From assembly GCF_900089075.1 (NCBI RefSeq), contig NZ_LT593746.1:62967-126966 (forward strand): a stretch of DNA of 64,000 nucleotides, read 5' to 3'. Below the pieces are notes generated by a model. It saw only the letters and a program-made list of their open reading frames with translations. It did not search any database and was not told where the DNA came from. Position 1 is the first letter of the stretch. Each line of letters opens with the position of its first letter. Source of the DNA: Vaginella massiliensis. Lineage in GTDB: Bacteria; Bacteroidota; Bacteroidia; Flavobacteriales; Weeksellaceae. Positions 35,768-44,341 of the stretch are shown piece by piece. The position numbers and the translations under genes were made by a program.

Positions 35768-37066
35768 ATGCATTATAAAATGATTAACATACAAAAGTAC
35801 CTATTTTTATTGCTATTTGTCTTGGCGAGTTCGCTTTTTGCTCAAAAAAACTTCGTTGTGGTGTTGGATGCTGGTCATGGCGGGCACGATGCAGGAGCAA
35901 GAGGCGTAGCAGATTTAGAAAAAAATATCGCATTAGACGTTACCTTGCGACTCGGTAAAATGATCGAAAAAGAATTCAAAGATGTAAAAGTAGTGTACAC
36001 GCGTACTACCGATGTCTTTATAGAATTACACGAACGCACCCGAATATCGAACAGCAATCGAGCAAATTTGTTCATTTCTATCCATTGCAATTCGGCGACA
36101 AACAGAAGTGCATACGGTACCGAGACATTTGTCATGGGATTGAATAGAATGAACGAAACAGACGAAGTATCGAGACGAGAAAACTCTGTAATTTTTCTAG
36201 AAGGCAACCAAGAGATCTATCAACGATTCGACCCTACCGACCCTGAAGCCGTCATTGCATTCGAAATACAAAACGCCGCTTACAAAGATCAAAGCATTCG
36301 TTTTGCAGATTTGGTCGAAAAAAACTTTGTGAGAAACAACCGTTATAGCCGAGGGGTAAAACAAAGTAACTTTCACGTTCTACGAGGCAACGCCTCACCA
36401 TCGGTATTGATCGAGTTGGGCTTCATTTCCAATTCGGAAGAGAGTTATTATTTGGCTTCGGATACTGGGAAAGAAGAACAATCGACCGCGATTTTCAAAG
36501 CTTTCAAAACCTTCAAAGAAGAATTCGACCGCAAGATGGGGCGATCTGGCAAACAAACGGTTGAGACAGAAAAACCAAAAGAGGTAGAAAAGCCTGTCGT
36601 AGGTAAAAATTTCAAAATTCATTTCCTTACCAGTAAAAACAAATTTGCACCCTCATCGCCAATGCTCAAAGGACTTACCGATGTAGAAATTGTACAAAAA
36701 GGTAGCGAGTATCTTTATTATTATGGAAACACCAACCTCATTTCTGAGCGTGACAATCTTTTGGCTTTCGTAAAACGAAAAGGTTTTCCAGATGCCCAGT
36801 GGGTAGAAATCGGTAACAATCAGAAACTAGAAGGAAAGCTCAATTATCGAGTTCAGTTCATGACATCGAACAAAAGATATCGTGACAAAGACAACAAATT
36901 CAATGGACTGCAAAATGTAGTACGCATAAAAGAAAGATCATTGTACAAATACTATTTCGGAGAAGCAAAATCGATGGAAGCAGCACAAAAAATACTCGAA
37001 GAAGTACAGAAAAGAGGTTTTAGAAATGCTTTTATCGTAACCTTTGACCAAGACAAACCATTGTAA
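35768..37066 (+). CDS. N-acetylmuramoyl-L-alanine amidase (amidase_3)
   Basis: Cleaves the amide between MurNAc and L-Ala during wall remodelling and cell separation. 432 aa from ATG 35768 (ATG 35780 is equally possible). The signal peptide ends at SLFAQ. The zinc amidase domain has VVLDAGHGGHDAGARG, VYTRTTDVFIELHERTRISN, LFISIHCNSA (second His) and VLIELGFISNSEE (catalytic Glu). Two further repeat segments in the C-terminal half (both with F-T-S-NK and later ALLxxVQK patterns) resemble SPOR-like peptidoglycan-binding repeats. It is followed by the MCE gene, with a promoter box between. Confidence 0.93.
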   Translation: MHYKMINIQKYLFLLLFVLASSLFAQKNFVVVLDAGHGGHDAGARGVADLEKNIALDVTLRLGKMIEKEFKDVKVVYTRTTDVFIELHERTRISNSNRANLFISIHCNSATNRSAYGTETFVMGLNRMNETDEVSRRENSVIFLEGNQEIYQRFDPTDPEAVIAFEIQNAAYKDQSIRFADLVEKNFVRNNRYSRGVKQSNFHVLRGNASPSVLIELGFISNSEESYYLASDTGKEEQSTAIFKAFKTFKEEFDRKMGRSGKQTVETEKPKEVEKPVVGKNFKIHFLTSKNKFAPSSPMLKGLTDVEIVQKGSEYLYYYGNTNLISERDNLLAFVKRKGFPDAQWVEIGNNQKLEGKLNYRVQFMTSNKRYRDKDNKFNGLQNVVRIKERSLYKYYFGEAKSMEAAQKILEEVQKRGFRNAFIVTFDQDKPL

Positions 37067-37095
37067 TATTGATTATTTCTAAATAATATTTCTGT

Positions 37096-37103
37096 TATTT
37101 TTG
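37096..37103 (+). promoter_or_regulatory. Candidate -7 promoter element for the MCE gene
   Basis: TATTTTTG (TAnnTTTG), 15 bases before the GTG start; -33 spacing is imperfect. Confidence 0.5.
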
Positions 37104-37118
37104 TAAAAATTTTAAGTA

Positions 37119-38081
37119 GTGAAGATTTCAAATGAAGTAAAGATCGGCGCCGTAACCCTGATTACCATCGTAAGTTTTTTTATGTTATACAACTTCTTAC
37201 GAGGGAGCAAATTGTTCTCCAGAGGAACAACGTATTATGCCGAATATGAGAATGTGAGCGGATTACAACCTACAAAACCAGTATCAATAAACGGATTGAA
37301 GGTGGGTAAAGTTGACGAAATAAAAATTATTCAAGGGCAACCATTGCGTTTTTTGGTGAAATTTACAGTCACAGAAGACGTTGAATTTTCTAAAAATACC
37401 GTAGCTCAAATCTTTTCGCCAGGAATCATGCAGAGTTCAGAATTGCAACTCTTGTTGGATTACCAAGGCGAAATGGCAAAAGATGGCGATTATTTGAAAT
37501 CATCGGTCAATGCAGGTTTGTTGGGTGAATTAGGCGGTCAGATAGAACCAACGCAACAAAAACTAGATACGGTCTTGGTTACACTAGACCGAACGCTAAA
37601 AGCAGTCGAACACCTATTAGACAACGACAACCAACAAAACATCAAAATCCTCATCGACAACCTCAATAGAACGGTAGGCTCTTTCAACGAGACAGCGCGC
37701 TCATTCTCGACCACAGCATCTAGCGCAGACGGATTGATACGTGAAAACCAAAAAATCTTGAATTCTACTCTAACCAATGCCAACAGCATGCTGGCATCTG
37801 CTAAGGTTTCTGTAGACAAGTTTGGAAACACCGCCGATAAGTTGAACAATTTACAACTAGAGCAGACTTTGGCAAACTTCGAAACTGCCTCAAAAGACCT
37901 CAAAGACCTCATGAGTAGAATAGAACGAGGCGATGGAACATTGGGCGGATTGTTGAACGACAAAACCATGTACAACAACCTCAACGAAGCCACCAAAAAC
38001 CTGAATGAGCTGATGCTGGATTTGAAGCAAAATCCAAATCGATACGTCAACTTTTCGGTATTCGGAAAAAAAGCGAATTAA
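37119..38081 (+). CDS. MCE-domain protein (MlaD-like)
   Basis: Part of a phospholipid-transport system between membranes in other bacteria. 320 aa, start GTG at 37119 (MKISNEVKIGAVTLI). One N-terminal membrane segment (residues about 9-27), the MCE beta-barrel domain with YYAEYENVSGLQPTKPVSINGLKVG near residues 41-66, and a helical C-terminus rich in Leu/Asn repeats (LNNLQLEQTLANFETASKDLK). The other Mla components (ATPase, permease) are not adjacent, so they must be elsewhere. Confidence 0.9.
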   Translation: MKISNEVKIGAVTLITIVSFFMLYNFLRGSKLFSRGTTYYAEYENVSGLQPTKPVSINGLKVGKVDEIKIIQGQPLRFLVKFTVTEDVEFSKNTVAQIFSPGIMQSSELQLLLDYQGEMAKDGDYLKSSVNAGLLGELGGQIEPTQQKLDTVLVTLDRTLKAVEHLLDNDNQQNIKILIDNLNRTVGSFNETARSFSTTASSADGLIRENQKILNSTLTNANSMLASAKVSVDKFGNTADKLNNLQLEQTLANFETASKDLKDLMSRIERGDGTLGGLLNDKTMYNNLNEATKNLNELMLDLKQNPNRYVNFSVFGKKAN

Positions 38082-38103
38082 AACAATATAAGAACTCACT
38101 AAC

Positions 38104-39435
38104 ATGATTCAGTATTTACCCAACATTATTTTTGCTGTATTGCTTATTGTAGCAGCAACTGTCTTTGTTACAAATGCTAAGAAAATCTTGCGCAACATCC
38201 GCTTAGGACAACCCATCACCCGCTGGGATCGTAAAGATGAACGTTGGAAAACCATGGCGCGTGTAGCATTCGGACAAAGCAAAATGACCGTCCGACCAAT
38301 CCCTGCATTCTTGCACCTCATTGTCTATATAGGATTCTTGCTTATCAATATCGAAGTGATCGAAATCTTGATCGATGGTTTGTTCGGTACTCATCGCGTA
38401 CTGAGCTTCATGGGTGGATTCTATAATTTCATGATTGGATTCTTCGAAATCTTAGCCTTCGGTGTTATACTTGCTTGTGTACTATTTTTTATCAGAAGAA
38501 ATATTGTACACGTACGTCGCTTGGTAATGGGCGAATTGAATGGATGGCCTAAAACCGACGCCAACCTCATTTTGTTGATGGAGGTATCTTTCATGGTGGC
38601 TTTATTATTGATGAACGGTGCCGATGCAACATTGCAAGCACGCCAATACCCACACTTTGTAGAAGCCGGAGGTTTCCCAATCTCTAGTTGGTTAACGCAA
38701 CCCTTATTCGAAAATCTACCATCAGACACTGTTTTGGTGTTCGAACGTGCAGCGTGGTGGTTTCACATCATCGGAATTTTCTTCTTTGCCAACTATTTAT
38801 ACTATTCAAAACATTTACACATCATCTTAGCCTTCCCCAATACCTGGTTCTCTAAATTAGAACCAAAAGCAGAATTCAACAATTTGGCATCGGTAACCAA
38901 CGAAGTAAAAATGATGATGGATCCCAAGGCAGATCCTTACGCAATGCCTGCAGAAGGAACAGCAGAAGAACCGAGTACATTTGGTGCAAAAGATATTTTC
39001 GACCTCAATCAGGTGCAATTGTTGAATGCCTATACCTGTACAGAATGTGGGCGTTGTACATCGGAATGTCCGGCAAATCTTACAGGCAAAAAGTTATCTC
39101 CGCGAAAAATCATGATGGATACCCGTGACCGTATAGAAGACGTGAGCAGAATTTTGGATGCCAACAACGGGCAATGGAAAGACGATGGCAAAACATTGGT
39201 CAACGACTACATCTCAGCAGAAGAATTATGGGCCTGCACCTCGTGTAACGCGTGTACACAAGCCTGCCCAGTAAATATAGACCCATTGTCTATTATCGTA
39301 GACCTCAGACGTTATTTGGTGATGGAACAATCTGCAGCGCCACAAGAATTAAACTTGATGATGGCAAACATCGAAAACAACGGAGCTCCGTGGCAATTCA
39401 ATACAGCAGATCGGCTGAATTGGGCTAACGATTAA
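38104..39435 (+). CDS. Membrane Fe-S oxidoreductase, HdrD/GlpC-like, with haem-b type N-terminus
   Basis: 443 aa. Five or six membrane segments in the first 250 residues with widely spaced His (including FHIIGIFFFANYLYYSKHLH), consistent with a nitrate-reductase gamma-like cytochrome b part. Then two 4Fe-4S motifs: CTECGRCTSECPAN near residue 315 and CTSCNACTQACPVN near residue 380. This layout is known from DsrM/HdrE-type electron-transfer proteins, which pass electrons between quinone and a partner Fe-S protein. The partner lies 36 bases downstream. Its physiological donor and acceptor are unknown. Confidence 0.82.
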   Translation: MIQYLPNIIFAVLLIVAATVFVTNAKKILRNIRLGQPITRWDRKDERWKTMARVAFGQSKMTVRPIPAFLHLIVYIGFLLINIEVIEILIDGLFGTHRVLSFMGGFYNFMIGFFEILAFGVILACVLFFIRRNIVHVRRLVMGELNGWPKTDANLILLMEVSFMVALLLMNGADATLQARQYPHFVEAGGFPISSWLTQPLFENLPSDTVLVFERAAWWFHIIGIFFFANYLYYSKHLHIILAFPNTWFSKLEPKAEFNNLASVTNEVKMMMDPKADPYAMPAEGTAEEPSTFGAKDIFDLNQVQLLNAYTCTECGRCTSECPANLTGKKLSPRKIMMDTRDRIEDVSRILDANNGQWKDDGKTLVNDYISAEELWACTSCNACTQACPVNIDPLSIIVDLRRYLVMEQSAAPQELNLMMANIENNGAPWQFNTADRLNWAND

Positions 39436-39471
39436 ATTATAAATTAAAAAAACGTATCAAAACACAATACC

Positions 39472-40263
39472 ATGTCAACATTAACTGTGAAAACAATGGC
39501 TCAATTTATGGCAGAAGGCAAGCAACCAGAAGTATTATTCTGGGTAGGATGTGCCGGAAGTTTTGATGATAGAGCAAAAAAAATAACCCGTGCTTTTGTA
39601 AAAATATTAAATCATATAGGTGTTGAATTTGCCGTTTTAGGTACAGAAGAATCCTGCACTGGCGATCCTGCAAAACGCGCCGGAAACGAATTCACATTCC
39701 AGATGCAAGCCATGATGAATATCGAAGTATTGAACGCTTACGAAGTGAAAAAAATCGTAACCACTTGTCCGCACTGCTTCAATACCCTGAAAAACGAATA
39801 CCCATCATTGGGTGGCGAATACGAAGTATTGCACCATTCACAATATCTACAACAATTGATCGACGAAGGCCGTTTGAAAATAGAAGGAGGCGAAAAATTC
39901 AAAGGACGCCGAATCACTTTTCACGACCCATGTTATTTAGGACGAGGGAACAACATTTACGAAGCCCCACGAACGCTGATCGAAAAATTGGACGCCGAAT
40001 TGGTAGAAATGAAACGTTGTAAAACTCGTGGATTATGTTGCGGTGCTGGAGGTGCACAGATGTTCAAAGAACCCGAAAAAGGAAACAAAGACATCAACAT
40101 CGAGCGCACAGAAGAAGCCTTAAACGAGAGCCCAGAAGTCATCGCCACGGGCTGTCCCTTCTGTAATACTATGATGACAGACGGGGTAAAACATTTTGAA
40201 AAAGAAAAAACAGTTGTGGTAAAAGATTTGGCAGAATTACTGATGGAAGCACAAGATTTGTAA
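39472..40263 (+). CDS. Fe-S protein with CCG domains, HdrB/HdrD-like
   Basis: 263 aa, soluble. Cys-rich CCG domains are visible: VGCAGSFDD and CTGDPAKRAGNE, TTCPHCFNTL, HDPCYLGRGN, CCGAGGAQM and ATGCPFCNTMM. In heterodisulfide reductase, such domains hold a non-cubane 4Fe-4S cluster at the catalytic site. It is the obvious soluble partner of the preceding membrane protein. No HdrA-like or dsr gene is nearby. The pair is known to be conserved in Bacteroidetes without an assigned role. Confidence 0.85.
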   Translation: MSTLTVKTMAQFMAEGKQPEVLFWVGCAGSFDDRAKKITRAFVKILNHIGVEFAVLGTEESCTGDPAKRAGNEFTFQMQAMMNIEVLNAYEVKKIVTTCPHCFNTLKNEYPSLGGEYEVLHHSQYLQQLIDEGRLKIEGGEKFKGRRITFHDPCYLGRGNNIYEAPRTLIEKLDAELVEMKRCKTRGLCCGAGGAQMFKEPEKGNKDINIERTEEALNESPEVIATGCPFCNTMMTDGVKHFEKEKTVVVKDLAELLMEAQDL

Positions 40264-40289
40264 ACATTGCATTTACAACTCAATAATAG

Positions 40290-40318
40290 AATCGGACTTA
40301 AACAGTCCGATTTTTTTT
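40290..40318 (+). terminator. Terminator after the Fe-S pair
   Basis: AATCGGACT / AGTCCGATT stem with a five-base loop, followed by eight T. Confidence 0.9.
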
Positions 40319-40372
40319 AATCCATTCTACCCATAGATTCTAGTTCTCTTAGTTTCGAACCCAAAGATTGCG

Positions 40373-40380
40373 TAAATTTG
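40373..40380 (+). promoter_or_regulatory. Candidate -7 promoter element for the conserved 158-aa gene
   Basis: TAAATTTG (TAnnTTTG), 21 bases before the ATG at 40402, just after the preceding terminator. Confidence 0.55.
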
Positions 40381-40401
40381 CATTACATAAAATTTCAGAA
40401 T

Positions 40402-40878
40402 ATGAATTTAGCAGAACATGCAAGAATATGGATTTTCCAGTCGAAAAGACCATTCAACACGCAAGAAATTAAAACCATCACCAATAAATTCGACGAATTT
40501 CTAAAAGATTGGAATGCACACGGAGCTGCCCTCCTCGCCGATTATCAAATCATCGACAACCAATTCGTCGTCGTAGGAGTCGACGAAGACCAAGCCGCTG
40601 CAAGCGGTTGCTCAATAGACAAACTCACCAAACTCATCAGAACAATAGAAGAAGAATACCAATTTGGATTTTTAGATAGGATGAATGCAGCCTATCAGCA
40701 AGCCGATACCCTAAATATTGTACAGCTCAACGACTTCAAGAATATGGTAAAAAATGGTGAACTGCCCGATTCGGTAATTGTTTACAACAATGGTTTGACT
40801 GATCTGAAATCCTTTAGAGAAGCTTGGAAATTACCCCTGAAAGAAAGTTGGGCAAAAAATTTAATTTCAACATCTTAA
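40402..40878 (+). CDS. Conserved 158-aa protein of unknown function
   Basis: Starts at ATG 40402; an upstream TTG lies inside the promoter box. In databases similar flavobacterial proteins are often called ABC transporter ATPase, but no Walker A, signature or Walker B motif is present. Visible features: ARIWIFQSKRPFN near the start, a conserved FLKDWNAHG AALLADYQ segment and a DEDQAAASGCSIDKLT segment with one Cys. No signal or membrane segment. It appears soluble, of unknown function, and follows the amidase/MCE/Fe-S genes as in related genomes. Confidence 0.8.
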   Translation: MNLAEHARIWIFQSKRPFNTQEIKTITNKFDEFLKDWNAHGAALLADYQIIDNQFVVVGVDEDQAAASGCSIDKLTKLIRTIEEEYQFGFLDRMNAAYQQADTLNIVQLNDFKNMVKNGELPDSVIVYNNGLTDLKSFREAWKLPLKESWAKNLISTS

Positions 40879-40920
40879 TCATTACCTTTACCTTTAATTT
40901 ATCAAACTAAAAATTCAATT

Positions 40921-41526
40921 ATGAAAGGAAAAGGATGTCTTATCATCGGAGTTATAGTAGCTCTATTGGGCGTTGTTGTATTCTGGGGGATCAGTAAATA
41001 CAACAGTTTTGTACCCGCACAAGAAAACGTAGAAGCACAATGGGCCAACGTAGAAAACACTTATCAAAAACGTGCAGACCTAGTTCCAAACTTGGTCAAC
41101 ACCGTAAAAGGTGCAGCAAATTTCGAACAATCGACACTCACCGACGTAATCAATGCGCGAGCTAAAGCAACCTCTACGCAAGTAAACATCGACAATGTAG
41201 ATGACTTAACACCAGAGAATATTGCAAAATTTCAAGCGGCACAAGACCAATTATCAGGCGCTTTAAGTCGATTATTGGTTTCTGTAGAAAAGTATCCAAC
41301 GCTCACCGCAACTCAAAACTTCCAAAGTCTTCAGGCAGAATTATCATCGATAGAACAAGAAGTATTGTTTGAAAGAAAGAAATACAATGATGCTGCAAGA
41401 GGTTTCAACTCGTTGATAAAAACTTTCCCAAACAACGTGATTGCAAACTTTGGAAACTTCAAAGAGAAAGGATATTTCGAGGCAACTGCAGGTGCAGAGA
41501 ATGCTCCAACGGTTAATTTTGAATAA
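40921..41526 (+). CDS. LemA family protein
   Basis: 201 aa. One N-terminal membrane helix (residues about 5-24), then the helical LemA domain with the signature ENVEAQWANVENTYQKRADLVPNLV near residues 36-60, RLLVSVEKYP and ARGFNSLIKTFPNNVIA. Its role is not established in most bacteria. It overlaps the following TPM gene by one base, and with the second TPM gene forms the usual LemA-TPM operon. Confidence 0.94.
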   Translation: MKGKGCLIIGVIVALLGVVVFWGISKYNSFVPAQENVEAQWANVENTYQKRADLVPNLVNTVKGAANFEQSTLTDVINARAKATSTQVNIDNVDDLTPENIAKFQAAQDQLSGALSRLLVSVEKYPTLTATQNFQSLQAELSSIEQEVLFERKKYNDAARGFNSLIKTFPNNVIANFGNFKEKGYFEATAGAENAPTVNFE

Positions 41527-41966
41527 TGGATGAGCAAAGCCCTCGTTTCTTCAACAAGAAACAAGAAAAAAAAATCATCAAAGCGATCATAAAAGCTGAG
41601 AAAAAAACCAGTGGTGAGATTCGAATTCATGTCGAATCTCAACCATCTGATGACCATATTCAACGTTCGATCCAAGTCTTCAAAGATTTGGGAATGCAAA
41701 ACACAAAACACCGAAACGGCGTATTGTTTCACATTTCACCAGCTGATCATAACTTTACCATTATCGGCGACGAAGGCATAAACGCCGTAACACCCGAAAA
41801 CTTTTGGGAAGAAATAAAATCGGTGGTCATTGCCCACTATCAGCAACAGCAATACACCAAAGGAACTATAGAAGGTATAAAAATGACGGGGAAAGCATTG
41901 AAGAAATACTTCCCACATGAAGAACACGACGAAAATGAATTACCAAATGAAATTAGCCAAAACTAG
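41526..41966 (+). CDS. TPM domain protein, soluble form
   Basis: 146 aa, no signal peptide or membrane segment. KKQEKKIIKAIIKAEKKTSGEIRIHVES is the start of a TPM (TLP18.3/Psb32/MOLO-1) domain, which then continues to the IGDEGINA stretch. The family includes a thylakoid phosphatase-like protein, but bacterial roles are unclear. Translationally coupled to LemA; its stop lies inside the next gene. Confidence 0.85.
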   Translation: MDEQSPRFFNKKQEKKIIKAIIKAEKKTSGEIRIHVESQPSDDHIQRSIQVFKDLGMQNTKHRNGVLFHISPADHNFTIIGDEGINAVTPENFWEEIKSVVIAHYQQQQYTKGTIEGIKMTGKALKKYFPHEEHDENELPNEISQN

Positions 41967-42789
41967 CTCGTTCTTACTTCTCTTTTTCGCTTCGATCTGT
42001 ATTGCATTTGGGCAAATCACCTCATCGCAAAACACCAAATCTTATTTCAAAACTCCAGAGCAAGTGCTGGCAGAGAAAACTCCGCCAAAACGCATTGTCA
42101 ACGATTATGGTTTGCTTTTCGACGCGATGCAGTTAGAAGCGCTGGAGAAAAAATTGGTGGCGTTCGACGATTCTACTTCAACCCAAATTGCCGTGGTCAC
42201 TTTTCACGAGTTGAACGGCTATCCTTTGGAAAGCTTAGCAAATGAAATCGGAGAAAAATGGGGTGTTGGACAAAAAGGCAAAGACAACGGTATCGTGATA
42301 TTGATCAGCGACAAAGACCGCAAAGTAACGATACGCACTGGTTATAGTGCACAAATTCATGTACCGCCAACCATAGCCAACAACATCATTCAACACGATA
42401 TGATTCCCTATTTCAAACAAGGTGATTATTATCGTGGCGTTGACCAAGCAACCACTTCGTTACAAACCGCTTTACAAGGTAAATACAAGCAAGACAAACA
42501 GCGTAAGCAAGACGATGATGGTATCGATTTGTTCACCTTGATACTCGTTATTTTCTTCATCATATTTATCGTTTCTATCTTGTCAAAAGGCAATAATAAC
42601 GACCAAAACAACGGGAACGGTCGCAGAAGAAGAAGCCTGCTGGATGACATCATCATCATGAATTCTGGTAGCACCATTTTCCGTGGAGGCGGATTCGGAG
42701 GCTCTTCTGGTGGCGGAGGTTTCGGAGGCGGATTTGGAGGTTTCGGAGGTGGAAGCTTCGGTGGCGGTGGAGCGAGCGGAAGCTGGTAA
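41947..42789 (+). CDS. TPM domain membrane protein with Gly-rich tail
   Basis: 280 aa from the ATG at 41947 (earlier ATGs at 41917 and 41935 would extend the basic start). Signal peptide to AFGQ, TPM domain with IVNDYGLLFDAMQLEALEKKL and the EIGEKWGVGQKGKDNGIVILIS core, then a membrane segment at about residues 195-215 (FTLILVIFFIIFIVSIL) and a Gly/Phe/Ser-rich tail (GGGFGG repeats, ending SGSW), typical of YgcG-like proteins. It overlaps the previous gene by 20 bases. Confidence 0.88.
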   Translation: MKLAKTSSFLLLFFASICIAFGQITSSQNTKSYFKTPEQVLAEKTPPKRIVNDYGLLFDAMQLEALEKKLVAFDDSTSTQIAVVTFHELNGYPLESLANEIGEKWGVGQKGKDNGIVILISDKDRKVTIRTGYSAQIHVPPTIANNIIQHDMIPYFKQGDYYRGVDQATTSLQTALQGKYKQDKQRKQDDDGIDLFTLILVIFFIIFIVSILSKGNNNDQNNGNGRRRRSLLDDIIIMNSGSTIFRGGGFGGSSGGGGFGGGFGGFGGGSFGGGGASGSW

Positions 42790-42831
42790 TGCTAGCCCAA
42801 TTTGATAAACAAAATCTTACAATCATCCTAA

Positions 42832-42860
42832 AAAGTCTTTAGTTTTGTACTGAAGACTTT
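42832..42860. promoter_or_regulatory. Inverted repeat with candidate dgt promoter in its loop
   Basis: AAAGTCTT at 42832-42839 and AAGACTTT at 42853-42860 are complementary, with AG/CT pairs just inside. Between them lies TAGTTTTG at 42840-42847, a TAnnTTTG box 32 bases before the dgt ATG. The hairpin could also act as a terminator for the TPM gene, followed by ATTCTTTT. Confidence 0.5.
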
Positions 42861-42879
42861 ATTCTTTTAAGTTCAACTC

Positions 42880-44250
42880 ATGAGCAAATTCAATTCAATA
42901 TTTTCTACACAACGAACCAACAGCCCAAACGAATCGATCGATACCCGATCAGAATATCAGCGCGATTATGATCGCATCATCTTTTCGTCGGCTTTCAGAA
43001 GATTGCAAAACAAAACACAGGTTTTCCCTTTACCAGGAAGTGTGTTTGTGCACAATCGTTTGACGCATTCGCTCGAAGTTTCCTCGGTTGGACGCACTAT
43101 GGGAAGTTTGGTCGGACAATACATTGCTCAAAATTTTGATTTGAATGAGAAGGCATATAATTTCTACCAACACAGTTTGTGCGACGTGATTTCGGCTGCA
43201 GCACTTTGTCACGACATAGGCAATCCTGCTTTTGGACATTCGGGCGAAGACGCGATTGCCTCTTATTTTGATCGAAACGAAGAAAAATTAAAACCGCTTT
43301 TCACTCCCGAACAGTGGACAGATTTGGTTCATTTCGAAGGTAATGCAAACGCTATCAGAATTCTCACCCAGCAACAAAATGGCAAATCAGACGGCGGACT
43401 TCGGTTGACGTATACTACTCTGGCTACCATTGCAAAATATCCTTGTGAGTCTATTGCTCGTGATAAATCGGTTTTGCATCGTAAAAAATTTGGCTTTTTT
43501 CAAACCGAAAAAAATACGTTTTTGCACATCGCTGAGGCGACCAATATGCAGCAAGAAAATCAGCATCCGCTCGTCTACAAACGTCATCCATTTGTGTTTT
43601 TGGTAGAAGCTGCCGACGATATTTGTTACAACATCATCGATGTAGAGGATTCGCATCGTTTGGGGATTATCGATCATGACAAATGTCGAAAATTGTTTTT
43701 GAATTTGATTGAGTCATTGAATCCTGAGCAGATTGAAAAAACGAAAACGAACCTAAAAAAAATTACTAACAAAAACGATCGTATTGCGTATCTGAGAGCA
43801 AAATCGATCAATGCCTTGACCAATAAATGCGTCGAAGTCTATCTCGCCAACATCGAAGCAATCTTGAGTGGTAATTTTGAATTTGCGCTGCTGGATGTCA
43901 TCAAAAATGAAACTGAACTGGTTACTAAAAAAGTTTTGGACGAGATTCAGCGTTTTTCGATCGAAAACATTTACAATCATCGCTCTGTGGTAGAAATCGA
44001 GAATGCGGGTTACAATGTAATGTCGGAATTGCTAACGCAATTTATCCCGCCGATCATCAAAGAAAAAAACGAACGAAAGTCGTATGAAAAGAAAGCTTTG
44101 AAATTGATTCCAGATCAATTCCTCTACGATCAAGCGAGCGTTTACGAACGGGTGATGGGAATTTTGGATTATGTTTCGGGCATGACCGATAATTATGCAA
44201 CAGAATTGTATCGACGCATCAAAGGAATCGAAATTGGCATGCACAATTAA
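42880..44250 (+). CDS. dgt: Deoxyguanosinetriphosphate triphosphohydrolase-like protein
   Basis: Hydrolyses dGTP (and often other dNTPs) to the nucleoside and triphosphate. 456 aa. The HD domain metal ligands are visible: NRLTHSLEVSSV, ALCHDIGNPAFGHSGEDAI near residues 108-126, then VEAADDICYNIIDVED near residue 250. N-terminal SEYQRDYDRIIFSSAFRRLQNKTQV is the family start. Orientation converges on the exonuclease gene, with no clear terminator in the 90-base gap. Confidence 0.94.
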   Translation: MSKFNSIFSTQRTNSPNESIDTRSEYQRDYDRIIFSSAFRRLQNKTQVFPLPGSVFVHNRLTHSLEVSSVGRTMGSLVGQYIAQNFDLNEKAYNFYQHSLCDVISAAALCHDIGNPAFGHSGEDAIASYFDRNEEKLKPLFTPEQWTDLVHFEGNANAIRILTQQQNGKSDGGLRLTYTTLATIAKYPCESIARDKSVLHRKKFGFFQTEKNTFLHIAEATNMQQENQHPLVYKRHPFVFLVEAADDICYNIIDVEDSHRLGIIDHDKCRKLFLNLIESLNPEQIEKTKTNLKKITNKNDRIAYLRAKSINALTNKCVEVYLANIEAILSGNFEFALLDVIKNETELVTKKVLDEIQRFSIENIYNHRSVVEIENAGYNVMSELLTQFIPPIIKEKNERKSYEKKALKLIPDQFLYDQASVYERVMGILDYVSGMTDNYATELYRRIKGIEIGMHN

Positions 44251-44341
44251 GCAGATTTATTGCCTTTATTTTTGACAGAAATCCAAGCGTTTTTTGTCCA
44301 CTTCGAAAGAATTTGTCTGTTGTATAATCCTATCATTTTTC

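Noticed and set aside
42690-42786. Repeated GGAGGCGG-like DNA as a direct-repeat array
   Set aside because: It is the coding sequence of a Gly-rich protein tail; the repetition follows codons.
42880-44250. dGTPase as a defence nucleotide-depletion gene
   Set aside because: It has the ordinary length and motifs of the chromosomal dGTPase family and sits among core genes.
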